DNA of 57,847 bases from Bacteroidales bacterium (GTDB lineage Bacteria > Bacteroidota > Bacteroidia > Bacteroidales > UBA932): contig JAFLUX010000009.1 in the NCBI GenBank assembly GCA_022508605.1, positions 1-57,847 on the forward strand. The letters run 5' to 3'. The translations under genes and the position numbers were made by a program. The notes under the pieces were generated by a model, which made no database searches, was not told the DNA's origin, and saw only the letters and a list, made by a program, of their open reading frames with translations. This document shows positions 10,230-19,793 of this stretch, one piece after another (the first letter of the stretch is position 1; every line of letters begins with the position of its first letter).

Positions 10230-11375
10230 CTAAAGTTTGCGCGCCCCGTCGGAAATCACCACGTCGTACACCTTGAGGGCATGCCCGAACTCGGCGAGGT
10301 ATTTTTCAGAGGCCGTCTTGACGAAAGCGTCGTAAAGCTCATCCTTGACGAGGTTTATCGTGCATCCGCCGAAACCGCCGCCCATCACGCGAGAACCGGT
10401 GACATCCATTTTGCGGGCAAGCCGTGCGAGGAAGTCCAGTTCGGGGCAGCTCACTTCATAAAGCCGGCTAAGGCCGAAATGCGTCTGATACATCATCTCT
10501 CCCACCGTTTCATAGTCCCCTCTTTCGAGCGCATCGCAGACATCGAGCACACGCTGCACTTCGCCTATTACATATTCCGCCCTGATGAAGTCTTCTTCCG
10601 ATATCCTGCCGCGCACCTCATCGAGCCACACGCGCTTGCAGTCCGACAGAAATTCCACTTCCGGATGATTCTCCCTTATCACGGCCGCGGCCCTCTCGCA
10701 CGATTCGCGGCGCTTGTTGTATGCGCTGTCTGCAAGTGTGTGCTTGACGCATGTGTCGAGAAGCACGAGGCGATAGCCTTCGGGATTGAAAGGAAAATAC
10801 TGATATTCGAGAGTCTTGCAGTTGAGGCGGATTAGCTGTCCCTTGCTTCCGAAGCAGGAAGCGAACTGATCCATGATGCCGCACTTCACTCCGCAATAGT
10901 TGTGCTCCGTGCTCTGTCCTATGCGGGCAAGTTCGAACTTGTCTATGCCGCCGGCATTGAACATATCGTTCAGGGCAAATGCGAAACAGCTCTCGAGGGC
11001 CGCGGAGGAGCTGAGTCCGGCGCCGAGGGGCACGTCTCCGGCAAACACAGCATCGAAACCGGCGACCTTGCCTCCCCTCTTTATTATCTCGCGGCAGACT
11101 CCGAAAACATAGCAGGCCCAAGGTTCCGCCGGCTTGTCCTTTTCTTCCAGACCGAAAATCGACTCCGCATCATAATCTATGGAAAACAGGCGCACCTTGT
11201 CTGTGCCGTTGGGTTTGAGTTCGGCCACTATGCCCTTGTCTATGGCTCCGGGAAACACATAGCCTCCGTTGTAGTCGGTATGCTCTCCGATAAGATTTAT
11301 GCGTCCTGCGGCAGCATAGCACACGCCACCCTCCCCAAAACAGCTCGCGAATTTGTCATGAATCCTTTCTCTCAT
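10230..11375 (-). CDS. galK: Galactokinase
   Basis: A 381-residue GHMP kinase that phosphorylates galactose to galactose-1-phosphate in the Leloir pathway. The galactokinase signature GRINLIGEHTDYNGGY is at 24-39, the ATP loop PLGAGLSSSAAL at 116-127, and the C-terminal GHMP motif GGGFGGCTINLV is present. No galT, galE, galM or sugar transporter lies in the window, so the rest of the pathway is encoded elsewhere. It sits 13 nt after ychF, in a run of minus-strand genes ending in the propeller/barrel gene. Confidence 0.96.
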   Translation of the reverse strand: MRERIHDKFASCFGEGGVCYAAAGRINLIGEHTDYNGGYVFPGAIDKGIVAELKPNGTDKVRLFSIDYDAESIFGLEEKDKPAEPWACYVFGVCREIIKRGGKVAGFDAVFAGDVPLGAGLSSSAALESCFAFALNDMFNAGGIDKFELARIGQSTEHNYCGVKCGIMDQFASCFGSKGQLIRLNCKTLEYQYFPFNPEGYRLVLLDTCVKHTLADSAYNKRRESCERAAAVIRENHPEVEFLSDCKRVWLDEVRGRISEEDFIRAEYVIGEVQRVLDVCDALERGDYETVGEMMYQTHFGLSRLYEVSCPELDFLARLARKMDVTGSRVMGGGFGGCTINLVKDELYDAFVKTASEKYLAEFGHALKVYDVVISDGARKL

Positions 11376-11388
11376 TTGGTTATCAGTG

Positions 11389-12489
11389 TTATACGTTAAA
11401 CAAAAAATGCATTATATCGCCGTCCTGCACCACATACTCCTTTCCCTCTATGCCCATCTTTCCGGCGGCACGCACCGCCGCTTCGGTCTTGTACTGCACG
11501 AAGTCCTCGTACTTGATTACCTCCGCACGTATGAAACCGCGTTCAAAATCGGTATGTATGACCCCGGCGGCACGCGGGGCCTTGTCGCCCGCATGTATGG
11601 TCCAGGCGCGGCATTCATCCGCACCGGCAGTGAAGAATGTGCGGAGTCCAAGCAGTGCATAGGCGCTTTGCACCAAACGCACCACCCCGGATTCTTCGAG
11701 TCCCATTTCGTCGAGGAACATCCTGCGGTCCGCATAATCTTCCATTTCGGCTATTTCAGATTCTGTGCGGGCCGATATTATGAGTATCCCTGCATTCTCG
11801 TCCTTCACGGCCTCGCGAACGGCATCTACATACTTGTTTCCGTTTACAGCCGAAGCGTCGTCTACGTTGCAGACATAAAGCACAGGTTTGTTCGTGAGCA
11901 GGAAAAGATCGCGGGCAATCTGGGCTTCCTCATCGTTCGCAAGGGTCACGCTCCTGCACGGGCGCCCCTGCTGAAGGGCGTTTTTGTAGCGGGAGAGAAG
12001 ATCCGCGAGGCGGCGCGACTCCTTGTCTCCGGCCTGTGCGGCCTTTATGCATTTGGACAGGCGCGACTCCACCGTCTCGAGATCCTTTATCTGAAGCTCG
12101 GTATCGACCACTTCCTTGTCCCTGACCGGATCGACGCTGCCGTCCACATGCACGACATTGCCGTCATCGAAGCAGCGGAGAACGTGCAGAATCGCATCGC
12201 ATTCCCTTATGTTGGCAAGAAACTGGTTGCCAAGTCCCTCTCCCCTGCTCGCTCCCTTGACGAGTCCGGCGATATCCACTATGTCTACGGTGGCCGGTAT
12301 AGTGCGCTGGGGTTTGCATATATCGGTCAGTACTTCGAGACGCTTGTCCGGAACGTTGGTGGAACCGAGATTCGGTTCTATGGTGCAGAAAGGAAAATTG
12401 GCGCTCTGGGCCTTGCCGCTGCTGACGCAGTTGAAAAGCGTGGATTTGCCCACATTGGGCAGGCCCACTATTCCGCATTTAAGTGACAT
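11389..12489 (-). CDS. ychF: Redox-regulated ATPase YchF
   Basis: A 366-residue Obg-family P-loop protein: [12 protein letters not shown] at 9-20, then FCTIEPNLG, and [13 protein letters not shown] for G3. The fourth nucleotide-recognition motif is NVDD instead of NKxD, in keeping with the ATP preference known for YchF/OLA1. A C-terminal TGS domain ([34 protein letters not shown]) completes it. It binds ribosomes and is implicated in stress responses. It begins 28 nt after the nuclease gene and is followed closely by galK. Confidence 0.96.
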   Translation of the reverse strand: MSLKCGIVGLPNVGKSTLFNCVSSGKAQSANFPFCTIEPNLGSTNVPDKRLEVLTDICKPQRTIPATVDIVDIAGLVKGASRGEGLGNQFLANIRECDAILHVLRCFDDGNVVHVDGSVDPVRDKEVVDTELQIKDLETVESRLSKCIKAAQAGDKESRRLADLLSRYKNALQQGRPCRSVTLANDEEAQIARDLFLLTNKPVLYVCNVDDASAVNGNKYVDAVREAVKDENAGILIISARTESEIAEMEDYADRRMFLDEMGLEESGVVRLVQSAYALLGLRTFFTAGADECRAWTIHAGDKAPRAAGVIHTDFERGFIRAEVIKYEDFVQYKTEAAVRAAGKMGIEGKEYVVQDGDIMHFLFNV

Positions 12490-12517
12490 AATTATTATCT
12501 TAAGCCTGCTAATTTAA

Positions 12518-13411
12518 TCATTTTTCAGCATATTCCGTCAAGCGTACCCAAAGTATGACAGGAAAATGGTCGCTCGGTCCTCCGAGAAAACGCGGCCCTG
12601 AATAGCTCCTCAACGGCTTGTATCCTCCGAAAGTCCTGTCAGGCTCAGTAAGCAGAGGGTCGTCGAAAACCTTTTCGCGCACGCAAAGACTGTCAGAAGC
12701 GAAGTGCCCGTCTATCTTTTCCCATGCCCCGTTGTATTTGATTGTGCCACGCCCTCCGCCTCCCCAGACGTCATCATTGAAGTCCCCCACGGAAAGCACG
12801 CGGGAATGTCCGGCCGCCGAAAGGGAGTCCATGATTTCCCTCATTCGTCCCATCGCCCGTTTCCTCCGCTCCCCGGAGCCGGAACCGAGCTTTGACGGGT
12901 GGTGATTGACCAATATGTCCAGATTTTCAAATTCCGCAAGCAGTATATCCCTTGTAGCCATGATCCGGCCGGCTTCGTCTTTGAGGTGGCAGGCCTTGGC
13001 CCCCCGCATCTTAAGGCGTCTTTCACGCCAAAGCAGCGCGCAGTCTATCCCCCGCCTGTCCGGAGAGTCGAAATGCACGATATTGTAGGTGCATTTTCGC
13101 AGCGGCGTGGCGGACAGAAGCCTTTCGAGCACAAAACGGTTTTCCACTTCCATAAGGGCCACGGCATCGGGAATCCTGCCCTCTTTGCCGGCAATCATCA
13201 GTATCGTCTTCGCTATGGAATTGCACTTCGTATAAAACCGGCGCTTAGTATAGCGTCCGGTAGTGTCGCTCCTGTAGTCCATAAGGTTTTCCACGTTCCA
13301 GCTCAGCACGAGGAGAGAGTCCTCCGCATGACGGGAAGACACATATTCTCCGACGGAAGAAAATCCGGAGAAGGCCGTAAGCAAGCAGCCTGCAAGACAA
13401 ATAAACGCCAT
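12518..13411 (-). CDS. Exported endonuclease/exonuclease/phosphatase-family protein
   Basis: About 297 residues from the ATG at 13411. The EEP fold is shown by LSWNVENLMDY, ALMEVENRFVLERLL (metal-binding Glu), LVNHHPSKLGSGSGERRKRA, VGDFNDD and the terminal GGPSDHFPVI with the catalytic Asp-His. These residues suggest a metal-dependent phosphodiesterase or nuclease. The N-terminus (MAFICLAGCLLTAFSGFSSV) is hydrophobic, so the protein is likely exported; LAGC could be a lipobox but the region before it is very short. Substrate unknown. First gene of the minus-strand run to galK. Confidence 0.82.
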   Translation of the reverse strand: MAFICLAGCLLTAFSGFSSVGEYVSSRHAEDSLLVLSWNVENLMDYRSDTTGRYTKRRFYTKCNSIAKTILMIAGKEGRIPDAVALMEVENRFVLERLLSATPLRKCTYNIVHFDSPDRRGIDCALLWRERRLKMRGAKACHLKDEAGRIMATRDILLAEFENLDILVNHHPSKLGSGSGERRKRAMGRMREIMDSLSAAGHSRVLSVGDFNDDVWGGGGRGTIKYNGAWEKIDGHFASDSLCVREKVFDDPLLTEPDRTFGGYKPLRSYSGPRFLGGPSDHFPVILWVRLTEYAEK

Positions 13412-13516
13412 GCGCAAATATGCCTATAAACAGGCGAAGAAGCTGGGGTATAAAAAAAAGTATTTACGATTTTTATGGATTTTCCGTCCAGAAGCGGGGA
13501 TGAAAAACAAAAAACA

Positions 13517-13542
13517 ACGGTCTGCCGCTTTCGGCAGACCGT
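13517..13542 (-). terminator. Strong terminator after ppiD
   Basis: An 11-bp perfect stem (ACGGTCTGCCG / CGGCAGACCGT) with loop CTTT. Read on the minus strand it is followed by GTTGTTTTTTGTTTTT. It ends the coaX-ppiD gene run. Confidence 0.9.
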
Positions 13543-13570
13543 GTTAAAAATATCCTTTACAGGGAAACTG

Positions 13571-15667
13571 CTAATAGAAACGCGCCCTGTTGTCCTTTAC
13601 GTCGCTGTATTCCATCATCGTAGGCACAATCATCTGCGCTGTGTACTGCATCTTCTGCTTTTCAGCATTTACGGCATCTTCCTCGGTATAGAAAGACCCT
13701 GTCTGGCGGTTGCTCACCTTGAATACGTATACGCAGGCCTGACCGGCAACGGGGCCGCAAATCTTGCCCTCGGGTGCAACGGATGCCGCACCTATGAGAG
13801 CGGGCTCCAGAGGGATGGCGCCGGTGGAGTTGAAAGCCACGTCTTCGCGGCTGTTCATGCCGGCCTTGAGGGAAGAAGCGATTTGCTCGAGGTCAGTCAT
13901 GCCCTGAATCTTCTCGGCAACTTCTTTCTTCGTCTTTTCCTGGAGTTTCTCGGTCCTGATAATCTCGCTTATGGAAGCGGCCACGTTGTTCACATCCACA
14001 TAACCGTCTTTACGCACCTCCTTGATGGCAACGACGAAGAAGTAGTTGTTGTTCACCGTGATGATATTCGAAGCCTTGCCCTTCTTGTTGTCGAACACCC
14101 ACCTGGTAATCTCCTTGGCCTGGCTGATGGCGCCGTAGTTGGAAGTGGCCTCGGTGACGTTGCTCATGGGGTGGGAATATACTCCGGTGGAATCAACTGC
14201 CCTCCTGTAACCCTCGAAGGTGCCTCCGGCTATGTTGGCAAAACGGTTGGCCTTCGCATAGAAGTCGTTGAATGTCTCCTTGCTCGCAAGGGCCGTCTTT
14301 TCGAGTATGGCCACCTGCTTCTTGGCAACAGGCTTGCTGCGCTTGGTGACAAGGACCACATGGCTTCCGTACTGGGTGTTGAGCACGAAAGGCTTGCCGG
14401 GTTCTGCGGTGATTGCGGGCTCGAAGCCGGGTATTATGTAATTCTGGGTGAACCATCCGAGACTTCCGAGCTCACCGTTGTCGGCAGAATTGACATCGGC
14501 GGAATAGAGGGCTGCAAGGGCCGGGAAATCGCTGCCCTTCGCGGCCACCACTCCGCAGAGGCTGTCCGCAAGATGCTTGGCACCGCTGCCCTGGAGAAGA
14601 ATGTGCTTAACATATACGGAGTCGGGCACCATGGCGGAAGCGACCGTCTTAACGCTGCGGAACACTTCTCCGTGCTTGAACACGGGGGATACGCCCTCGG
14701 AGCCGCTGAAAACGAAATTGTCTATGTCGGAAGACAGGTTGTTGGCAAGTTCACCCTGCCTGTACCAGTAGTCCGACAGGGAACGCTCGGAATTTCTGAG
14801 AAGGAAAGCCTTGACGTTGGAAGTGCTTTCGAACTCGGAAAGAAGGGCGTCCATCTCGTCGCTCGTCCTGGCGATATCGGCATCGGAAGGCACGACTTCA
14901 TATACCACATACTCTATATCGCGGCCTGCCGTCTGCTTGTATTCCTTTTTGTGGGCATTGTAGTAATTCCTGATTTCGGTGCTGTTCACAGTGACCGTGC
15001 TGTCGCTGTAGTTGAAAGGAACCATCACGTAATCGACGGTGGCGGTGGTGTTCGTCTCGTCGACGATGCGGTCTGCAAACACTTTGGGAACAGTAGCGGA
15101 ATTGTTGAAAATAGCACCGTATTTGTCGTAGTACTTCTGCACCACCACAGAGTTCTGCAGATAGTTCCAGAAAAGTCTCAGGCTGCCGGAAGCGTCGCTG
15201 TCGACACTCTGCACGAAAGCGCGGAGCACCTCGGGGGAATATGCGCCTGTCTCATCCGCAAATGCGGGATTCTGGGCGAGCACGGGGGAAATATTGTTTC
15301 CGGTGGTAAGGTCGAGCACCTCGTCCTCACCCACGCGGATACCGGCATTTGCCGTATTCTTGACAAACATGTAGCGGTCGAGAAGATCCTGCCATGCGGC
15401 ATTGCGTATCTGCTGCTGAGCCTGCTCATTCTGTACTGAAGAACCGGTGGCTACCTGATGAATGGTGGTGAATTTGTCGACGTTTTCCTGGAAATCCGTG
15501 TATGATATGCGCTTGCCGGCTATCTGACCCACGTCGTACTTGGAAGACATGGAGTTCAGGGCCGACTCCAGGGTGCTGGGGTCGATGATAAAAGAAAGGA
15601 GGGCCAGTGCGATGATGATGGATATCGCAAGACCGAACTTAACGCGAATTTTTTGAAGAACCGCCAT
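13571..15667 (-). CDS. ppiD: Membrane-anchored periplasmic peptidyl-prolyl isomerase / chaperone (PpiD-like)
   Basis: A 698-residue protein with one N-terminal transmembrane anchor (about 12-28, GLAISIIIALALLSFII) and a long periplasmic part. A SurA-N-like chaperone region follows (VGQIAGKRISYTDFQENVDK), then one parvulin domain at roughly 345-450 (YVKHILLQGSGAKHLADSLC; GELGSLGWFTQNYIIPGFE; LNTQYGSHVVLVT). It probably helps outer-membrane and periplasmic proteins fold as they leave the Sec channel. The gene order lptC-ppiD is familiar in Bacteroidales. A TACTTTTG promoter lies just upstream and a strong terminator downstream. Confidence 0.9.
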   Translation of the reverse strand: MAVLQKIRVKFGLAISIIIALALLSFIIDPSTLESALNSMSSKYDVGQIAGKRISYTDFQENVDKFTTIHQVATGSSVQNEQAQQQIRNAAWQDLLDRYMFVKNTANAGIRVGEDEVLDLTTGNNISPVLAQNPAFADETGAYSPEVLRAFVQSVDSDASGSLRLFWNYLQNSVVVQKYYDKYGAIFNNSATVPKVFADRIVDETNTTATVDYVMVPFNYSDSTVTVNSTEIRNYYNAHKKEYKQTAGRDIEYVVYEVVPSDADIARTSDEMDALLSEFESTSNVKAFLLRNSERSLSDYWYRQGELANNLSSDIDNFVFSGSEGVSPVFKHGEVFRSVKTVASAMVPDSVYVKHILLQGSGAKHLADSLCGVVAAKGSDFPALAALYSADVNSADNGELGSLGWFTQNYIIPGFEPAITAEPGKPFVLNTQYGSHVVLVTKRSKPVAKKQVAILEKTALASKETFNDFYAKANRFANIAGGTFEGYRRAVDSTGVYSHPMSNVTEATSNYGAISQAKEITRWVFDNKKGKASNIITVNNNYFFVVAIKEVRKDGYVDVNNVAASISEIIRTEKLQEKTKKEVAEKIQGMTDLEQIASSLKAGMNSREDVAFNSTGAIPLEPALIGAASVAPEGKICGPVAGQACVYVFKVSNRQTGSFYTEEDAVNAEKQKMQYTAQMIVPTMMEYSDVKDNRARFY

Positions 15668-15695
15668 TGTGTTATTTAATTTTTAGTCTTTTACT

Positions 15696-15703
15696 CAAAA
15701 GTA
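15696..15703 (-). promoter_or_regulatory. -7 box TACTTTTG upstream of ppiD
   Basis: TACTTTTG on the minus strand lies 28 nt before the ppiD ATG. A TTTG lies 16 bp upstream, slightly short of the usual spacing, in the end of lptC. Confidence 0.55.
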
Positions 15704-15716
15704 ATGAGCCGCGAAA

Positions 15717-16352
15717 TTACAAATTTTTTGGAAAAGCACCAATAAAATTCACGGAATCAATTACAACTCTGGTCGAATCCTGCACCGTGACGGCATAACC
15801 GTTGAAAGTTTTTCGCAGTATGGAATTTCGGGCATGATCGTCGGAGCGCATGCCGTATCCCTGAAGGAAACCGTCGGGAGAATACATCTTCACGTAGCAG
15901 TCCGTATATATTTCCTTCTTCGTTTCGTCCCAGTATATGGTGTCCGTTTCCATGGTCTCCTGCTTTATTACATTGTGTATCACCACATTTCCAAAAGCGG
16001 ACCAAATATCGTCCGAACTGTGCGTCTTGTAGGAACGGTGACTTGCCTTGTCGGAAAAAATAAGACTCTCCAGAAGCCCGTCCTCATTGTATGCGAACAT
16101 GGAAAGCCCCTTCGGGAAAAGGTCTATCTTGAGGCTGTCGCTGTCGTATGTCTCCATAAGCGGAGCTTCCACGCGCATTTCCACCCTGCCGTTTTTTGTC
16201 TGCACGGTGAACATGTTTTCAAGCGTCTGCACGGGCGTGTTGGCAAGGTCGAGGGTATCCGCCTCCGCGAGCTGCCGGCGACAGGAAAGGACAATACTGG
16301 CAAGCGCGAGAACGCTTGCCAGTACTATCGAGGGACTGTTTTTTACTTTCAA
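15717..16352 (-). CDS. lptC: LPS export protein LptC (lipoprotein-like)
   Basis: About 211 residues from a TTG at 16352, 2 nt after the upstream stop; a GTG at 16400 would extend it inside the upstream gene. I prefer TTG because the signal sequence (KVKNSPSIVLASVLALASIV then LSC) starts directly there. The LptC pattern follows: VQTLENMFTVQTKNGRVEMR, VEAPLMETYDSDSL, then FPKGLSMFAYNEDG. LptC is the bitopic bridge component passing LPS from LptB2FG to LptA. Cys in LSCRRQ suggests a lipobox, as in Bacteroidota LptC proteins. Lies between a TPR gene and ppiD. The start is uncertain; the identity is not. Confidence 0.87.
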   Translation of the reverse strand: MKVKNSPSIVLASVLALASIVLSCRRQLAEADTLDLANTPVQTLENMFTVQTKNGRVEMRVEAPLMETYDSDSLKIDLFPKGLSMFAYNEDGLLESLIFSDKASHRSYKTHSSDDIWSAFGNVVIHNVIKQETMETDTIYWDETKKEIYTDCYVKMYSPDGFLQGYGMRSDDHARNSILRKTFNGYAVTVQDSTRVVIDSVNFIGAFPKNL

Positions 16353-16354
16353 GG

Positions 16355-17689
16355 CTACTTGACCGTACGGACGGTGGTTGTGGCCCTCAAGCCTCCGCAC
16401 GCCACAGTATATGTCTGTCCGTTGGTGAGACCGTACATAAAGGCATCGGCAGCCTGAGGGAAATACTTGGAATACTGCGATATGTAGCGGTTGGCCTCGT
16501 CGCTGAGACTTGCATCCGCGGCCTTTGCCTTGTTCATATAGTCTATGGCCACCCAGTAAGGTGCCCTGCGGGCGATTTCATCGCCTCCGCAAGTGGTGGA
16601 AGCCCAAATCGTTCCCATGACTATATAAGCCTTTCCGGCAAGACTCTCATCAAGCCCGGGCACCCTGTTCGCAGCATCATAAGCGGCGGCATAGCGGCCC
16701 TGCTTCACGTTGAACACTGCCAGTTCGTAGAGATATTTCGCATCCGTCGCAGCATCGGAGTCGTCGCTGTCTATGGCCTCGTTGAGGAATTTGATTGCAT
16801 CATCGACATTGCCTTTCGAGGAGTGCAGCCTGAACAGATAGTACGCCGCATCGGCTGAAGGCTCGAGAGTGTACATGGTCGTGACGGCATTGAGATAAAG
16901 GTCATTGTCGTTACAGTCCTCCGCAAGGCTGAGCATCTTCACAATGTTCTTTGAAAGCTGGAGATCGTTGGGATTGTCCGCGTAGCGGGGTCCGAACAAT
17001 GCGAGGAGGTCTTCGCATCCTGCAACTTTGCTGTTGATGAAAAGATTCTCGATATTGGTGCGGAAACTCGCTATCTGGTTCTTTTCCGTCTCTGACGTGG
17101 GAGTCACGGCATCGAGCATGGCAAGGTTGCGGGTATAGAGGTTGAGCACATCCTCAGTGCCTATCTTGCCCTCTCCGTACAGGTCTACAGCCACCTTGAA
17201 ATCATTGAAAACCACGGAAGCCTTGACGTTGTCGCCGTTCGCGGCTATGACGCTCTCATATATGTCATACAGCCTCTTGGAGTCGTTCTTTATGTATTTC
17301 GCGGCATAGTTAGCCTTGTTGTTCAGAGCCGTTTCCGCATATTTGGGAAAGAACTCCGCCCTCTGGTCCTGGAGAGTGAGCAGGGTGTCGATGAGTCCGT
17401 CGCGGGCTATGCTGTTGCCCGCATTCTTCGCGATAAGCCTCTCGACGAGCGTAGAACCCTGGATAAGAAGGTTCTGGCTGCAGCTGGGAGGACATAAGCT
17501 ATATGCCTTGCGCCAGTTGGGTATGGCATCGTCATAATTCTTCTGCTTATAGTACTCACTGTAGTAAGACAGGTACTTCATGCACTCTTCCGCATTCTCA
17601 CCGTACTTGCTTGAGTCCTGCTGTGCAAACAGGTTCGCTCCGGGGAGCAATATTGCCAGAGAGGCAACAACCAACAATACTTTCTTCAT
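16355..17689 (-). CDS. Periplasmic TPR protein
   Basis: A 444-residue exported protein with signal peptide MKKVLLVVASLAILLPGANLF ending at AQQ. Helical repeats of the TPR class run through it: YYKQKNYDDAIPNWRKAYSL, YLFRLHSSKGNVDDAIKFL, ELAVFNVKQGRYAAAYDAAN. The order coaX-OMP-TPR-lptC-ppiD is known in Bacteroidales, so an envelope-assembly role is plausible but untested. Unusually for this genome it has a strong Shine-Dalgarno AAGGAGG 5 nt before the ATG. Confidence 0.8.
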   Translation of the reverse strand: MKKVLLVVASLAILLPGANLFAQQDSSKYGENAEECMKYLSYYSEYYKQKNYDDAIPNWRKAYSLCPPSCSQNLLIQGSTLVERLIAKNAGNSIARDGLIDTLLTLQDQRAEFFPKYAETALNNKANYAAKYIKNDSKRLYDIYESVIAANGDNVKASVVFNDFKVAVDLYGEGKIGTEDVLNLYTRNLAMLDAVTPTSETEKNQIASFRTNIENLFINSKVAGCEDLLALFGPRYADNPNDLQLSKNIVKMLSLAEDCNDNDLYLNAVTTMYTLEPSADAAYYLFRLHSSKGNVDDAIKFLNEAIDSDDSDAATDAKYLYELAVFNVKQGRYAAAYDAANRVPGLDESLAGKAYIVMGTIWASTTCGGDEIARRAPYWVAIDYMNKAKAADASLSDEANRYISQYSKYFPQAADAFMYGLTNGQTYTVACGGLRATTTVRTVK

Positions 17690-17694
17690 AATAT

Positions 17695-17701
17695 CCTCCT
17701 T
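17695..17701 (-). promoter_or_regulatory. Strong Shine-Dalgarno AAGGAGG for the TPR gene
   Basis: AAGGAGG on the minus strand lies 5 nt before the ATG at 17689. Most genes in this window have no recognisable Shine-Dalgarno, so this one stands out and suggests high translation of the TPR protein. Confidence 0.7.
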
Positions 17702-17711
17702 GTTTTAATTA

Positions 17712-19034
17712 TTAATCATATCTTACTGGAATGAACCATATATCGAACAGGTTGAAACCTATAGAGAAGTTTATGTATGTCTCGCTTATGAGATTTCCGG
17801 AGGTCATCCCCCTCTTGCCTATGTCCATTCCGAGAGTTATCCCGTTGTACCAGCGGAATACCGGGAGCGTGGCCCCGAGAGTTATTCCGTATGAATCTAT
17901 GTTTTTTCCGTCTATCGTGAAATAGTCGCTCTTGTAATATGCCCCGGCCCTGTATGCAACCTTTTTGTAGTAGTACCGTATGTCGTTGCGGTTGGGCACG
18001 TATTCCAGTCCCACCCGCGCAGCCTGGGAAACGGATGCGGCGAAACTGGAGCGCCCGGTGCCTGTGGTGGCATTTCCGGTGAATCCCTCCCTTGTGTCTA
18101 TTCCCGTGTTCCTCCAGTCGGAGCGCGTATAATCCGCCGAAATCATGAACCTGTCGCCGTAACGGTAGGATATTCCCACTCCGGCCTCTCCTGCAAAGGA
18201 TACGTTGCCGGGAACTCCGGATTTGTAGTAAAGGGTGTCGAGCGCCGCGGAACCGGTGGAGTAGCGGTAGCTCTCTATGTTGCCCCCGAGTTTGGCGGCA
18301 GTCTTGTACGTCGCCCCTAAAACCACGGACGACTTGACTCCGAGCGGCTGCTCGTACTGCACTCCGAACTTGCCTGCCGGAGCGGTTATCTGTATATTGT
18401 GCCCGTTGGACGCTCCGTTGTAGGAAGAATCGCCGAAAGTCTCGGCAAAGGTCTTCTCCACCTTTCCGAAATGATAGATGAACTCGGCACCCACGGAAAG
18501 TCTGTTCCAGAATGTGGCCCCAGCGGCAGCGAATAGGCTGTATATGCTTCCGCTCCCGTTAGCGGTGTAGGAAACGTTTCCCGTATGCCCTATGACGTCA
18601 GGGTCGGTCACGACGTAACCGTAGCCGTAGCCGGTATCGCTGTAAGGCATTATACCGAGCATCATGGCGGATGAACGCCATATAGGGAAAGTGATGATGA
18701 TGTCGGATACGTTCATGGTGTTCGACGCTGAACGCATGTCGCCCTGCCTGAATATCTTGTTGTCCTGAAGCATGGAATAGTCCGCCATGAACGCGAGGGA
18801 ATCCCTCGCCGTCACAGCTGCCGGATTCACCGGGTTGATGAAGCGGTTGCTGCGTGTGGCGATGCCGACTCCTCCCATGGATTTGTTGTAGGCAGTGCCG
18901 GGATGCGCAAGGTCCCCGGCCCCGAAGATTGAATAGGGCGTATAACTGCCGTAGGTCTGCGCCCTGAGGCCAGTACCGGCGAGTGATAGCAGCAGCGCTG
19001 CCATGATTGTCCTACTGAACGTTTTTCTTGACAT
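17712..19034 (-). CDS. Outer-membrane beta-barrel protein (OmpP1/FadL-like)
   Basis: About 440 residues from MSRKTFSRTIMAALLLSLAG, with signal cleavage near LRAQ; ATGs at 19034 and 19040 are both possible and both overlap coaX. After the signal come SYTPYSIFGAGDLAHPG and SMGGVGIATRSNRFINPVNP, the start typical of the Bacteroidota FadL/OmpP1-like outer-membrane family, followed by many short amphipathic strands rich in Tyr and Gly. Likely a 12-14 strand barrel with unknown cargo. It is coupled to coaX and followed by the TPR gene. Confidence 0.78.
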   Translation of the reverse strand: MSRKTFSRTIMAALLLSLAGTGLRAQTYGSYTPYSIFGAGDLAHPGTAYNKSMGGVGIATRSNRFINPVNPAAVTARDSLAFMADYSMLQDNKIFRQGDMRSASNTMNVSDIIITFPIWRSSAMMLGIMPYSDTGYGYGYVVTDPDVIGHTGNVSYTANGSGSIYSLFAAAGATFWNRLSVGAEFIYHFGKVEKTFAETFGDSSYNGASNGHNIQITAPAGKFGVQYEQPLGVKSSVVLGATYKTAAKLGGNIESYRYSTGSAALDTLYYKSGVPGNVSFAGEAGVGISYRYGDRFMISADYTRSDWRNTGIDTREGFTGNATTGTGRSSFAASVSQAARVGLEYVPNRNDIRYYYKKVAYRAGAYYKSDYFTIDGKNIDSYGITLGATLPVFRWYNGITLGMDIGKRGMTSGNLISETYINFSIGFNLFDIWFIPVRYD

Positions 19035-19755
19035 ATTCATCAGTAATGATGGCCAAACCAATCAAACCGAGGTTACAAACGACAAATATGGAGTTTTTCA
19101 TCTTCTTGGCAAAATAAATTGCATCTCCTCCCGTAAAAATCATTATATTCTCAGGGTTTGACCGAATATATCCGTCTATTTCAAACATTATACCTGAAAT
19201 CACTCCTGACTCTATGGAAGACTTTTCCGAGTCTCCGGGAAATTTGTCCGAAGACGGCACATTCACGAGCGGAAGCGCTTTCGAATAACGGTTGAGGGCC
19301 TTGAATCTCGTGCGGCATCCGAGGGAAATGTTGCCTCCCCTGTAGGTTCCGGATTCATCTATAAAATCGACCGTAAGAGTGGTTCCGAGGTCGAATACCG
19401 TGCACGACTTTCCTTTGAAAAGGTACTTTGCCGCCACGATGGAAGAGGCCCTGTCGTAACTCAGATATTCCGGCAGACCGTAAGAGGACAGTACGTCAGG
19501 GTGCGCTGGGTCGAGTATCATCAGGAACTGGCACGAAGCCCCGAGGGTCTTTTCCTCTTCCGCGCTTATGCTCCTGCCGGACACCACGGCGAGTACTGTC
19601 GGAACCTGTTTTTCCGTGAGCGAGGAAATGAAGTCCATGGCCTTCTCGCCCTGATAACGGAAAGTCTTGCCGAGAACGGGACCCTCCGACCAGGCCGCCT
19701 TTACGGCCGTGTTGCCTATTTCAACCAACAAGTTCGACACTTTACGATTAATCAA
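19012..19755 (-). CDS. coaX: Type III pantothenate kinase
   Basis: A 247-residue ASKHA-fold kinase, the first step of coenzyme A synthesis. Recognisable motifs are EIGNTAVKAAW, SYDRASSIVAAKYL, VFDLGTTLTVDF and GGNISLGCRTRFKAL, then FTGGDA. The first phosphate motif has Glu (VEIGNT) where Asp is usual. The start is a TTG at 19755 only 10 nt after a TAACTTTG box; a GTG at 19740 is the alternative. It overlaps the start of the outer-membrane protein gene by about 23 nt. Confidence 0.9.
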   Translation of the reverse strand: MINRKVSNLLVEIGNTAVKAAWSEGPVLGKTFRYQGEKAMDFISSLTEKQVPTVLAVVSGRSISAEEEKTLGASCQFLMILDPAHPDVLSSYGLPEYLSYDRASSIVAAKYLFKGKSCTVFDLGTTLTVDFIDESGTYRGGNISLGCRTRFKALNRYSKALPLVNVPSSDKFPGDSEKSSIESGVISGIMFEIDGYIRSNPENIMIFTGGDAIYFAKKMKNSIFVVCNLGLIGLAIITDEYVKKNVQ

Positions 19756-19765
19756 GCAAAGAGTG

Positions 19766-19773
19766 CAAAGTTA
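19766..19773 (-). promoter_or_regulatory. -7 box TAACTTTG for coaX
   Basis: TAACTTTG on the minus strand, in the 38-bp gap after mfd, ends 10 nt before the TTG start at 19755. It gives coaX its own promoter and a nearly absent leader. Confidence 0.6.
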
Positions 19774-19793
19774 AAAATAATTTTTTTCCTCTC

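Noticed and set aside
13475..15439. A 654-codon open frame on the plus strand opposite ppiD
   Set aside because: It is antisense to a well-recognised chaperone gene, has no coherent domain, and such long antisense frames recur here opposite other GC-rich genes (1167-2210, 5488-7152, 39530-41005), as expected from codon bias.
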